A stretch of 64,000 nucleotides of DNA from JAGWFU01 sp035534575 (GTDB taxonomy: Archaea; Micrarchaeota; Micrarchaeia; Micrarchaeales; Micrarchaeaceae), in contig DATLRT010000015.1 in assembly GCA_035534575.1 (NCBI GenBank), positions 17,514 to 81,513 on the forward strand, read 5' to 3'. Under the pieces are notes generated by a model, which searched no databases, was not told where the DNA came from, and was given only the letters and a program-made list of their open reading frames with translations. Every line of letters begins with the position of its first letter. Within the stretch, counting starts at the first letter, position 1. This document shows, piece after piece, positions 34,382 through 41,372 of this stretch. The translations under genes were made by a program, and so were the position numbers.

Positions 34382-35407
34382 ATGAAGATAATACGGTTCT
34401 ATGAGGACGTTGGCGTCATGAAGGTGCGAGTGGACACCATGGACGACCTCTGGTCCGTACAGCGCATCATCTTCCCGAACGACATAGTCAAGGCGGACAG
34501 CGAGAGGAAGTTCAAGCCGAGCGAGGGGGACGAGGGCGAGCTGAAGAAGGTGACGATAACCCTAGAGGTAGAGAAGACCGAGCTGGATAAGGACGCGACC
34601 CGCCTCAGGATAATGGGCAAGATACTTGACGGCAAGCCCATCGAGTTCGTAAAGCTGAAGAGCTACCATACGCTCAACATCGCCCCCGGCGACATGCTGG
34701 ACGTGCAGAAGGCGGTGTGGAAGGACTACATAGTAGCGGTAGTCAAGAACGCGGTCTCGGACTCCAAGAAGCCGAGGCTCGGCCTGATAGTCGTGGACGA
34801 CGAAAAGGCGCTGCCCGCCTACCTGCTCGGTTATGGCGTGGCGTTCAAGAGCGAGATATACAGCAGGGTGAGCAAGCGAATGTCCCAGAAGGAGTTCGGC
34901 GAGACCCAGAAGAAGTATTACGACAACATACTCAGCCTTGCAAGGGACATGGATGTTGACACGATAATCATAGCGGGGCCGGGCTTCACAAAGGACGACA
35001 TAAAGAAGTACGGCGAGGAGAGCGGCATCATCGGCAAGATGGGCAAGACCCTGATCTTCGAGGCCGTGAGCTATGCGGAGAGGTCCGGCATATATGAGCT
35101 CATAAGGGGCGAGAAGGTAGCCAAGATACTCAACAGGGAGAGGATACGCATGGAGTTCGCGCTGATGGAGCAGTTCCTCACCAACCTAAGCACCGGCAGG
35201 TCAAAGTACGGGGCAGACAACGTATCCGCATCGATAGAGGAGATGGGCGCGGGGACCATACTTGTGAACGACAGCGTGCTGGGCGACCTGAAGATACAGC
35301 AGATACTCACCAAGGCAGAGGAGGCCAGCCTGAAGATTGAGGTGTTCAACTCCATCGACGAGGTGGGCACACAGCTTCACGGCTTCAAGGACATAGCCAG
35401 TATATGA
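34382..35407 (+). CDS. pelA: Archaeal Pelota (mRNA surveillance/ribosome rescue factor)
   Basis: Dom34/Pelota homologue of 341 residues that binds stalled ribosomes in the A site with the EF1A/ABCE1 system. Domain A is an Sm-like fold at the N-terminus (MKIIRFYEDVGVMKVRVDTMDDLWSVQRII), followed by the eRF1-like central domain (LGLIVVDDEKALPAYLLGYG) and the C-terminal L7Ae-like domain (GAGTILVNDSVL). It lacks the eRF1 GGQ, as Pelota does. ATG 34382 gives the family N-terminus; a TATA box GCTTTAAAG near 34328 leaves a leader of about 25 nt. Divergent from the ThyX-like gene. Confidence 0.95.
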   Translation: MKIIRFYEDVGVMKVRVDTMDDLWSVQRIIFPNDIVKADSERKFKPSEGDEGELKKVTITLEVEKTELDKDATRLRIMGKILDGKPIEFVKLKSYHTLNIAPGDMLDVQKAVWKDYIVAVVKNAVSDSKKPRLGLIVVDDEKALPAYLLGYGVAFKSEIYSRVSKRMSQKEFGETQKKYYDNILSLARDMDVDTIIIAGPGFTKDDIKKYGEESGIIGKMGKTLIFEAVSYAERSGIYELIRGEKVAKILNRERIRMEFALMEQFLTNLSTGRSKYGADNVSASIEEMGAGTILVNDSVLGDLKIQQILTKAEEASLKIEVFNSIDEVGTQLHGFKDIASI

Positions 35408-35417
35408 AATAGACAGG

Positions 35418-35490
35418 TGCGATCGCCGGGATTTGAACCCGGGTTATTGGCTTGGAAAGCCAAAGTCCTACCAGGCTAGACTACAATCGC
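35418..35490 (-). tRNA. tRNA-Gly (anticodon TCC)
   Basis: 73 nt on the minus strand, no intron. Acceptor GCGATTG pairs with CGATCGC, D stem GTC/GAC, anticodon stem TTGGC/GCCAA around loop TTTCCAA (anticodon TCC, reading GGA/GGG), T arm CCGGG-TTCAAAT-CCCGG, discriminator A and no encoded CCA. It sits 10 nt after pelA, convergent with it. Confidence 0.92.
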
Positions 35491-35558
35491 ATTGAGATGT
35501 AGATATAGATAAGTAGGAACACGTTTATAAAAGTTGCCGAAAACCGTAAAATAAGGAA

Positions 35559-35581
35559 TGTGCATGGCGCTCGCCATGCAC
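35559..35581. repeat. Hairpin GTGCATGGC/GCCATGCAC after the putative histone-fold gene
   Basis: Nine-base-pair perfect stem with a four-base loop, located 11 nt past the stop of the minus-strand gene 35592-35882. On the minus strand it is followed by a T-rich stretch (ATTCCTTATTTTA), so it could act as a 3' end or terminator. Its core stem GCATGGC/GCCATGC recurs at 36104-36124. Confidence 0.45.
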
Positions 35582-35591
35582 CTGTTTACTA

Positions 35592-35882
35592 TTATCTCCT
35601 TTCAGCCGCTATGATTATGGCTGCCGCGCCGACCCTGGTCTTTCTCCTCCTCGCTTCCTTCAGCGCCCTTATCGCGCAGTCGGTCACGGTCTCGGCTACC
35701 ATGGTCTTGAAGGCCACTCCGGCCGCCCCGTCGTTGGCGTCCGTGCCCATTATCTCAAGCACGTCGGAGAAGTCGCTCTCCTCCAGCGCCTGGATGGCCA
35801 TGCTCTTCACCATCTTTGATATGGGTCCTCCGCCCGGTTGACTTTCTATTGCAGTCTCGCTAATTCTTGTTCCCTTCCCCAT
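35592..35882 (-). CDS. Small basic protein, possible histone-fold relative
   Basis: 96 residues from ATG 35882. After a Gly-rich N-terminus (about 1-24) two helical segments follow, then a long amphipathic helix (AFKTMVAETVTDCAIRALKEARRRK), a short loop TRVG and a last helix AAAIIIAAERR. The spacing of long helix, RRKT-type loop and short helix resembles the alpha-2, loop 2 and alpha-3 of archaeal histones, and TDCAIRAL recalls eukaryotic histone-fold proteins. The first helix and loop 1 do not match well, so this is only a possibility. A minus-strand TATA-like CTTTAAATATA at about 35916-35927 leaves a leader of about ten nt for ATG 35882. Confidence 0.4.
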   Translation of the reverse strand: MGKGTRISETAIESQPGGGPISKMVKSMAIQALEESDFSDVLEIMGTDANDGAAGVAFKTMVAETVTDCAIRALKEARRRKTRVGAAAIIIAAERR

Positions 35883-36103
35883 TGTTTCACCCACATATGA
35901 TTTCTGGAGAAGGTTATATTTAAAGGTTTTGTGGATTTTTCTAAGAGAAAGTGAGAAAGAGAGGAAAATGATTTAAGGATGCGCCCGGACTACGTCCGAT
36001 TCCATCTATTTGGTGGCTAGATGCCGCTGCGCTTCAGAAGCTTCTCGGGGAATAGAACAACATAAACGTAGAAAGTGAGTGGGGAAAGAGAAGTGGGATG
36101 TGA

Positions 36104-36124
36104 CGCATGGCCAGAGGCCATGCG
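36104..36124. repeat. Hairpin CGCATGGCC/GGCCATGCG in non-coding DNA
   Basis: Nine-base-pair perfect stem around a three-base loop AGA. It shares the stem core GCATGGC/GCCATGC with the hairpin at 35559-35581, 545 nt away, and lies inside the non-coding block. Confidence 0.45.
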
Positions 36125-36297
36125 CCTAGGATGGGATTTTAGGTGGGTATGGTTGGGATTGTAGTGTATCCGAAGACACTTGACTACGGGCTTCAGAATA
36201 TCTTTAGCCATCCGCAACCAACTATGATATTATGACTTACCTCGTATATAAAGCTGGCTGGTATAATGGGTAGCTGATAACCAAATTGATATCCTAA

Positions 36298-36315
36298 ATG
36301 GATACATATATCCAT
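36298..36315. promoter_or_regulatory. Palindrome ATGGATA-N4-TATCCAT upstream of the Lrp-like regulator
   Basis: Perfect seven-base arms around CATA. A third copy of the arm, TATCCAT (36429-36435), directly follows the TATA-like TTAAATATA (36420-36428) of the regulator gene, so binding there would block transcription. Likely an autoregulatory operator, by inference from position. Confidence 0.45.
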
Positions 36316-36448
36316 ATAAAACCTATAAAATGGTGCACAATTAAGTTTAATACCCATCTATATAGGCGTAAATAATACTATTCAATATCTTATAAAAACA
36401 GCTAATCGTAAGAAAAGACTTAAATATATATCCATTCATAAAAGGCTT

Positions 36449-37828
36449 ATGGTGGAGCTTCCGGAGAGGGTAAGGGCGACCTTGGAGGCGCTGAAGAGGG
36501 AGTACGGCACATATCTCGAGATAAAGCCCGTCAACAAGAGGTACTCCGTGTTCGAGGCGACGAGCAGGTACGACCCCTCAATAGGACGCTCGCGGAAGGT
36601 GACCCACTACCTTGGCTGGATAACCGCGGATGGCGTAATGGTCCCTGCCAGGCACAGGCAGCCCAAGCTGCAGGACGTGGCAAGAGCCATAGCGAGGGAG
36701 GAGGCAGTGCAGAAGATGAACCTGCAGGAGCTCGAACAGGACACAGGTGAGCAAAGGCAGGCGGCGAACAGGTACGAGAATGCGATACTGATGAACCTGA
36801 GCATGAACGGCAGGATATCCCACAAGACGATAGCCCAGAGGATCGGGCTGAAGCCGACCGCGGCAGAGTACCAGATAAGGAAGGTGGAGCAGAAGTACGG
36901 CGTAAGCTACCTTGCGGAGATAGACGTCAACAAGCTGGGCTACCTTGAGTTCGTGATGCTGATAAAATTCGAGGGGGCTCGGCCGAGCAACGAGAACATA
37001 CGGGAGACCCTGGCCAAGAACCCGATGGTACAGATGTGCGCAACACTCAAGGGCGAGTACGATTTGCTGATATACGCGCTGGCAGAGTCCGATTTCAAGA
37101 TAGCCGACGAGAGATTGGAGAACTTCAGGTCAACTACCTTCACCGGGTATCCCGCCGAGTGGCACATCAAGCTCGCCTATACCCGTTACGGTGACATGCC
37201 GCTAAGGGCCGAGTTCTTCGAGCTGCTGGGCCAGAAGGTCTGGCACAGGGCCAAGGACAGGCCCAGGCCCAAGCCCGGGGAGCTGACGCAGAGGGACTTC
37301 ATAGTGCTCAAGGACCTGGCTGCCAACGGCACCAGCCAGTTCATAAACATAGACGCCAAGAACGGCCTGGCAAAGGGCGGAGCCCAATATACTTACTACA
37401 GGCTTCTGGAGAGGGGAATCGTAAAGCGGATAACGATCAACATGAGGGCCGCCCCGTTCAAGTCGATAGGGGTTGTGTTCTCCAAAAGGGTGCTTCTCTC
37501 AGAATTCGAGAAGACGCGAGCAAAGCTTCGCAAGAGCGTGATAGAGTACCCCGACCACCCGACAAACAAGTATTCCTTGATCATGGACATCTGGGATCCC
37601 GATGGGGGCATACGCATAGCGCCACTCTATCGTGGGGAGAGTGTAGATCAGCTGGTGGAGGGGCTGGGCAGCCTTGCCAGGGGGGTGGAATTCACCGGAT
37701 CCCTGGTAAGCGAGATACTGATAGGCGAGCTCTGCCACAGGCGGTTCGACAACAGCTATACCACGCACTACGAGAGTTTGGTCAAGAGCGGCGACATGAG
37801 CTACGAGCAGCCGCTGACTTACAAGTGA
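36449..37828 (+). CDS. Large Lrp/AsnC-like transcriptional regulator with two winged-helix regions
   Basis: 459 residues, about three times the size of a classical Lrp. Residues 1-80 contain a beta-rich motif (RYSVFEATSRYDPSIGRSRKVTHYLGWI) that resembles the N-terminal part of some DDE transposases. A winged helix follows at about 108-155 (YENAILMNLSMNGRISHKTIAQRIGLKPTAAEYQIRKVE), then an AsnC/RAM-like ligand domain (LGYLEFVMLIKFEG... GEYDLLIYALAE). The second half repeats the pattern with another helix-turn-helix-like region (TQRDFIVLKDLAANGTSQFINIDAKNGLAKGGAQYTYYRLLERGIVKRI) and a second alpha/beta domain. Promoter position suggests a leaderless transcript. Targets and effector unknown. Confidence 0.7.
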   Translation: MVELPERVRATLEALKREYGTYLEIKPVNKRYSVFEATSRYDPSIGRSRKVTHYLGWITADGVMVPARHRQPKLQDVARAIAREEAVQKMNLQELEQDTGEQRQAANRYENAILMNLSMNGRISHKTIAQRIGLKPTAAEYQIRKVEQKYGVSYLAEIDVNKLGYLEFVMLIKFEGARPSNENIRETLAKNPMVQMCATLKGEYDLLIYALAESDFKIADERLENFRSTTFTGYPAEWHIKLAYTRYGDMPLRAEFFELLGQKVWHRAKDRPRPKPGELTQRDFIVLKDLAANGTSQFINIDAKNGLAKGGAQYTYYRLLERGIVKRITINMRAAPFKSIGVVFSKRVLLSEFEKTRAKLRKSVIEYPDHPTNKYSLIMDIWDPDGGIRIAPLYRGESVDQLVEGLGSLARGVEFTGSLVSEILIGELCHRRFDNSYTTHYESLVKSGDMSYEQPLTYK

Positions 37829-38142
37829 GCAACGATTTCAATCAAGTATCCCCATTAGAAAAGCAGAACTAAAGCCGGCACAGAACCAGCCCGAGCCTCA
37901 TCTGTAAATCCAGTAATCTAGCAGTCCCCGTCCATTGTTACACCAATCAAAAATTGGGTGTCAACCATTAAATACCTTTCCACAATCGTCGTTGATACTC
38001 CCCATATGTGCGTCATCTGACGTTGGCTTTTAAGACTATATATATTATCCAAAACCCAATACAAACTGAATCAAGCAGCGCCTGGGTGGAACTGAGGCGT
38101 TAGGGGTGGCAGGATTCAAGGGACGGGGGAGTGGGTGGAACG
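37829..38142. other. Intergenic stretch with promoter and leader of the zinc-ribbon gene
   Basis: About 314 nt. It holds a near-perfect hairpin ACACCAAT/ATTGGGTGT at 37960-37983 with one bulged base and a T/A-rich loop, which may be the 3' end region of the regulator gene, and a TATA element CTATATATATTA near 38036-38047. The leader from there to the ATG at 38143 is about 70 nt, unusually long for this window, and G-rich. No gene is seen. Confidence 0.5.
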
Positions 38143-38517
38143 ATGGGAACAAACGACTACTGCGGGAGATGCGGGACTCCTGTTAGGGAGTTCTCCAGGA
38201 AGATGGCTACGAGCAACGGCGCGTACTACTGCATAAGGTGCGCCGAGGATCTTGACAGGCAGTACCTGGCCAAGAACACCTGCTCCGTGTGCAGCAAGAT
38301 GCTGAACAGGAGCGAGGGCAAGTTCGTGATGCCATCGGCAGTGTACAATGAGTACTCTATGCCTGTGATGAAGCGGCTGGTCTGCACCGGATGCTACGGC
38401 AGGATGGCAAGGGGCAACATGACGAAGAACATGCCGAGCATAGGGTTCATAAGGTCGAGGCTGCTAAAGGGCAGGCTCGGAAGGAGGTTCATGGCGAGGG
38501 CCAGCGCAACGGGATGA
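38143..38517 (+). CDS. Zinc-ribbon / LIM-like small protein
   Basis: About 124 residues. Four CxxC pairs (CGRC, CIRC, CSVC, CTGC) are arranged as two successive treble-clef or LIM-like zinc sites, separated by about 18-40 residues, followed by a basic C-terminal tail (SIGFIRSRLLKGRLGRRFMARAS). This suggests an RNA-, DNA- or ribosome-associated adapter protein. Start ATG 38143 is preferred to the GTG at 38131 because of purine-rich GGTGG upstream. Own promoter with a long G-rich leader. Function unknown. Confidence 0.75.
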   Translation: MGTNDYCGRCGTPVREFSRKMATSNGAYYCIRCAEDLDRQYLAKNTCSVCSKMLNRSEGKFVMPSAVYNEYSMPVMKRLVCTGCYGRMARGNMTKNMPSIGFIRSRLLKGRLGRRFMARASATG

Positions 38518-38635
38518 CACCCGCTGGCACCGCTCTTTTTCTTTCAGGTTAAGCAAACAAGAGAGCTTAAGCTGTCCTACTCATAACCAAAATTAAAAAG
38601 CAAGGAAAAGAAGAAAGAAAGAGGAAGGCACAGTA

Positions 38636-39313
38636 TTACTTCCTTGTGCCTACCGTAATCATGTGGTACTCGTTCTCGAAGCCCAGCGCGCTCTTGAAGA
38701 CCTGCGGCTCCATCGTGATGGTGCTGTCCGAGTACGGGTCGTTTATGTAGAACGTGTCCTTGTCGTAGCCCTTTATCACAACCCAGTGAGGCGATGCCTC
38801 CAGGTACGGGTTGAGCACGTTTGCGTTGACCAGCACTATCGGTATCTTGCCCGAGTTGAGCTGCTTCTTTATCGTGTTCACGGTGGTTATGCCATAGCTC
38901 TCCTTGATCTTGGCATCCTTGGACTTGTTCCTTATCTCGTTGAACGATGCGGTGAGCGTGTCAAGGTTGATGCCCTCGTAGACCGCGAGCTTCTTCTCGT
39001 AGCCCTCGTCCTTGGCATTGCTGATTATCTGCGGCCTTGCACCCCTCTTTGAGAGAGCATAGGCGAGCCCGTACCTTGAGCCATGCCAGACGCTTCCGTT
39101 GACCGCCTCCTGCCATATCTGGAACTCGGTCTCCTTCTTCATCTTCAGGTTCTTGTTCACGTACTTCAGGGCCATCATCGCGCATGCCGCAGCGCTTGTG
39201 AACTCCTCCGTCTGAGCGTAATTAGGTATGTCAAATATCTTCGACTCCCTCAGCTTAGGCCTTGATGCCGCTGCCCTTCCCTGCTTACCCTTCCCTGCAT
39301 TCTTTTTGGCCAT
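38636..39313 (-). CDS. C39-like cysteine peptidase domain protein
   Basis: About 225 residues. After a Lys/Ala-rich N-terminus (1-30) the papain-like C39 fold is indicated by FTSAAACAMMALKYVN, which holds the probable catalytic Cys, and by SPHWVVIKGYDKDTFYINDPYSD, with the catalytic His followed by Asn/Asp in the usual place. The oxyanion Gln expected just before the Cys is replaced in the pattern (QTEEFTSAAAC, Gln six residues earlier), which is consistent with family variation. No signal peptide, so probably cytoplasmic. ATG 39313 is preferred to the GTG at 39322. C39 peptidases cut leader peptides; the substrate here is unknown. Confidence 0.75.
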   Translation of the reverse strand: MAKKNAGKGKQGRAAASRPKLRESKIFDIPNYAQTEEFTSAAACAMMALKYVNKNLKMKKETEFQIWQEAVNGSVWHGSRYGLAYALSKRGARPQIISNAKDEGYEKKLAVYEGINLDTLTASFNEIRNKSKDAKIKESYGITTVNTIKKQLNSGKIPIVLVNANVLNPYLEASPHWVVIKGYDKDTFYINDPYSDSTITMEPQVFKSALGFENEYHMITVGTRK

Positions 39314-39345
39314 TGTGATCACTTGTAAACATAAAGCATGAGAAG

Positions 39346-39446
39346 TGCAGGGAGAGAGATTTGTCCAAAATTGTTATTGAACTCTCGTAGACCTAAGCCA
39401 ACAGATCTTGAGTCTGTCGCGTTTGACCAGGCTCCGCCATCCCTGC
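39346..39446 (-). tRNA. tRNA-Leu (anticodon CAA) with a 16-nt intron in the T loop
   Basis: Exon 1 is 39446-39377 (70 nt), intron 39376-39361 (16 nt), exon 2 39360-39346 (15 nt); 85 nt mature. Acceptor GCAGGGA/TCCCTGC, D stem GCG/CGC, anticodon stem ACAGA/TCTGT with loop CTCAAGA (CAA, reading UUG), variable arm GGC-TTAG-GTC, discriminator A, no CCA. The T stem GAGAG/CTCTC encloses 23 nt instead of 7; removing TAACAATTTTGGACAA restores the canonical loop TTCAAAT. Around the junctions a bulge-helix-bulge forms: GAGA/TCTC, bulge AAA, four pairs GTTC/GGAC, bulge AAT. The cut after the second base of each bulge gives position 58/59. A minus-strand TATA box lies at about 39470-39480. Confidence 0.88.
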
Positions 39447-39611
39447 ACTGCATTATACTCACGAAACAACATTTATATCTGTGCCTGATTGTGGTCGCAC
39501 GTAAAAGATTGTCCTTACCAAATATATATACCTATGCCCTCGACAAATCGATACATTTATAAAGCCACTCCCGACGACAGCGATTATATGTCCGGACTGC
39601 GCCATACCCTT
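39447..39611. other. AT-rich intergenic stretch with promoters but no visible gene
   Basis: About 165 nt between tRNA-Leu and vapC. It carries the tRNA-Leu TATA box and two further TATA-like runs, near 39520-39530 and 39550-39560 (ATTTATAAAG). The last would drive plus-strand transcription into the antisense of the vapC 3' end, but no open frame of useful size or RNA motif is seen there. Confidence 0.4.
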
Positions 39612-40013
39612 CTATAATGTCTGTAGGGATAAGCCCGTCTCGTCCTTGATAACCTTGAAGTGCCTGGAATCCATGGTCAGCACCTGAGCCTGATGGGCGA
39701 TGGCCTGGGCGGCTATGAGCACATCAATCTCGTCGACTTTCTTCCCCTTGAGCGTCAGCTTAGCCATTAATCCTGCAGCGAACAATGCATCAGAATGGCT
39801 GAATGGCACAGTCGCCATCCTTTCGAAGAACGCCAATGTGTCCTTATAACGAGACTTTACGCCCTTCTCCTCCATGTATTTTTCACCTAGCAACACCTCA
39901 TAGGCGCATAGCGAACTGGTGTAAAACTCGTCTGCCCGCCCTATTGCTTCTACTACCTTGCCATTGTTCCTCAGGAACTCGATTATAGCCGAAGAATCAA
40001 GAAATATCCTCAT
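39612..40013 (-). CDS. vapC: VapC-type PIN-domain ribonuclease toxin
   Basis: 133 residues. PIN-domain acidic residues are D6 (FLDSSAI), E39 (CAYEVLLGE), D97 (VDEIDVLIAAQA) and D115 (TMDSRHF), the usual metal-binding quartet of VapC. VapC toxins cut tRNA or rRNA when released from VapB. The ATG overlaps the vapB stop by 4 nt (ATGA), so both are made together. The DNA is slightly richer in AT than the flanks, in line with a mobile toxin-antitoxin module. Confidence 0.9.
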   Translation of the reverse strand: MRIFLDSSAIIEFLRNNGKVVEAIGRADEFYTSSLCAYEVLLGEKYMEEKGVKSRYKDTLAFFERMATVPFSHSDALFAAGLMAKLTLKGKKVDEIDVLIAAQAIAHQAQVLTMDSRHFKVIKDETGLSLQTL

Positions 40014-40228
40014 GTTCTCGCCCTGAAGCTCTTCCTTATCTTCCCGACTTCCTCATGCAACGCATTGGCATCATCATCACTGAGTATCCCGGCAAATTCC
40101 ATTATGTCTGACTTGTTCTTACCCTTGAACCAGTCGACCAGCTCTGAGATCGCTATTGTAAAACTCCTTTTTCCCTTTATGGACGCCAATTTCCTGTAAG
40201 CCTCGTCACTCACCATTATCGTCTTCAT
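40010..40228 (-). CDS. vapB: VapB-type antitoxin
   Basis: 72 residues. The N-terminus MKTIMVSDEAYRKLASIKGKRSFTIAISELV is the archaeal VapB (UPF0330) pattern, with a beta-strand and helices that dimerise and bind DNA, and a C-terminal segment that inhibits VapC. It precedes and overlaps vapC. A perfect dyad at 40243-40260 covers the promoter and is likely its own operator. The transcript is probably leaderless. Confidence 0.88.
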   Translation of the reverse strand: MKTIMVSDEAYRKLASIKGKRSFTIAISELVDWFKGKNKSDIMEFAGILSDDDANALHEEVGKIRKSFRART

Positions 40229-40242
40229 GCCATCACAAGCAG

Positions 40243-40260
40243 TAGTCTATATACAGACTA
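40243..40260. promoter_or_regulatory. VapBC operator palindrome over the TATA box
   Basis: Perfect inverted repeat TAGTCT-N6-AGACTA with the spacer ATATAC forming the TATA element of vapB on the minus strand, 15 nt before its ATG. Classic layout for toxin-antitoxin autorepression. A plus-strand TATA for tyrS overlaps it on the right. Confidence 0.6.
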
Positions 40261-40346
40261 TATATTTATAACTTGTGGTCACTTTCCCCGTTGGTATTTG
40301 GAAACAGTTAAATTACTTGCAATCGAATCCAAACAAAGGTAATCGA

Positions 40347-41372
40347 ATGGCGGCGGGAAAGGGCCATGACAGGCTCTCTTTGGCGACGAGGAACACTGCA
40401 GAGGTTCTGACGCTCGAAGAGCTGAAGACGGCGCTTGAAGGGAAGAAGGGGCTTTCCGCCTATTACGGCACCGCGCCCACTGGCCCGGTCCATCTAGGGT
40501 ACTTCGTGCCCCTCGGGAAGGTGTTCGACTTCCAGGCGGCGGGGATAGACACCAAGATACTGCTTGCCGATGTCCACGCATCGCTGGACGATCAGAAGAC
40601 CAAGTGGGACCAGCACGAGGCGAAGGTGGAGTACTACAGGAAGTGCATTGAGCTCGCGCTGCCGTGGAAGGGCAAGCCGGACTTCGTGGTGGGCTCGTCA
40701 TACCAGTTTGAGAGGAAATACGTTTTCGACCTCCTCAGGGCATCCAGCATAGTCACTGAGAAGAGGGCTATGAGGGCGGCATCTGAGGTGACGAGGATGA
40801 AGGACACCAAGGTGAGCGAGCTCATCTACCCCATCATGCAAGCTCTGGACGAGCAGTACCTTGACGTCGACATACAGCTCGGCGGAATAGACCAGAGGCA
40901 CGTCTTCGCCCTGGCGAGGGACATACACCCGCTACTGGGTTACAAGAGCAGGATGGAGATTATGACGCCGGTCATACTCTCACTTAGGGGAGACGGCAAG
41001 AAGATGAGCGCATCGGAACCCAACGGCCACATAAAGATTTACGATTCGGAGGATGCGATAAGGAAGAAGATGGACGGCGCGAACTGCCCCGTGGGTCAGG
41101 CCGAGGCAAACCCCGTGCTTGAACTGGTGAGGTACATACTCTTCCCCATAGTGGGCAAGCTTGAGATACATAGGGAGAGCAAGTACGGCGGCGACGCGAG
41201 CTTCGACTCTTACGCCTCGCTGGAAAGCGCGTTCATAGAGAAGAAGCTTCACCCTATGGACCTGAAGAAGGCGGTCGCTCTCTCTCTGATAGATATGCTG
41301 AAGCCCGCAAGGGATTACTTCTCCTCAAACACGGACATGCTCAAGCAGCTCGGTCCGGAGTTCATGCCCTGA
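40347..41372 (+). CDS. tyrS: Tyrosyl-tRNA synthetase (archaeal type)
   Basis: Class I synthetase of 341 residues that charges tRNA-Tyr. The HIGH motif is seen as GTAPTGPVHLGY (about 44-55) and KMSKS as KKMSASEPN (about residue 221). The compact length and the Q-rich LGGIDQRHVFALARDI block are typical for archaeal TyrRS lacking the bacterial S4 domain. ATG 40347 gives the usual N-terminus; the frame upstream to 40275 crosses the promoter region. A TATA-like AGTTAAATT at 40308-40316 fits a short leader. The 3' end overlaps tmk by 11 nt on the other strand. Confidence 0.94.
   Translation: MAAGKGHDRLSLATRNTAEVLTLEELKTALEGKKGLSAYYGTAPTGPVHLGYFVPLGKVFDFQAAGIDTKILLADVHASLDDQKTKWDQHEAKVEYYRKCIELALPWKGKPDFVVGSSYQFERKYVFDLLRASSIVTEKRAMRAASEVTRMKDTKVSELIYPIMQALDEQYLDVDIQLGGIDQRHVFALARDIHPLLGYKSRMEIMTPVILSLRGDGKKMSASEPNGHIKIYDSEDAIRKKMDGANCPVGQAEANPVLELVRYILFPIVGKLEIHRESKYGGDASFDSYASLESAFIEKKLHPMDLKKAVALSLIDMLKPARDYFSSNTDMLKQLGPEFMP

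Larger units (their letters stand above)
35895..36419. other. Long intergenic stretch without a convincing gene
   Basis: About 525 nt. The left part contains the TATA element of the gene at 35882, then a purine-rich tract and a moderately GC-rich block (about 35985-36200) holding a nine-base-pair hairpin; the right part (36230-36419) is strongly AT-rich with several TATA-like runs and a palindrome. A 66-codon minus-strand frame (36017-36217) shows no coding character. The middle block could encode a structured RNA; I do not recognise RNase P, 7S or other known RNA signatures. Confidence 0.5.

Noticed and set aside
36017..36217. 66-codon minus-strand open frame in the long intergenic region
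   Set aside because: No start context, no codon bias, unusual composition rich in His/Pro/Ser, and it spans the strong hairpin at 36104-36124.
39338..39562. 74-codon plus-strand open frame
   Set aside because: It runs across the tRNA-Leu gene on the other strand and its promoter; the RNA gene explains the sequence.
39447..39611. Plus-strand small RNA antisense to vapC
   Set aside because: Only a TATA-like run supports it; no RNA motif, hairpin or reading frame of useful size follows.
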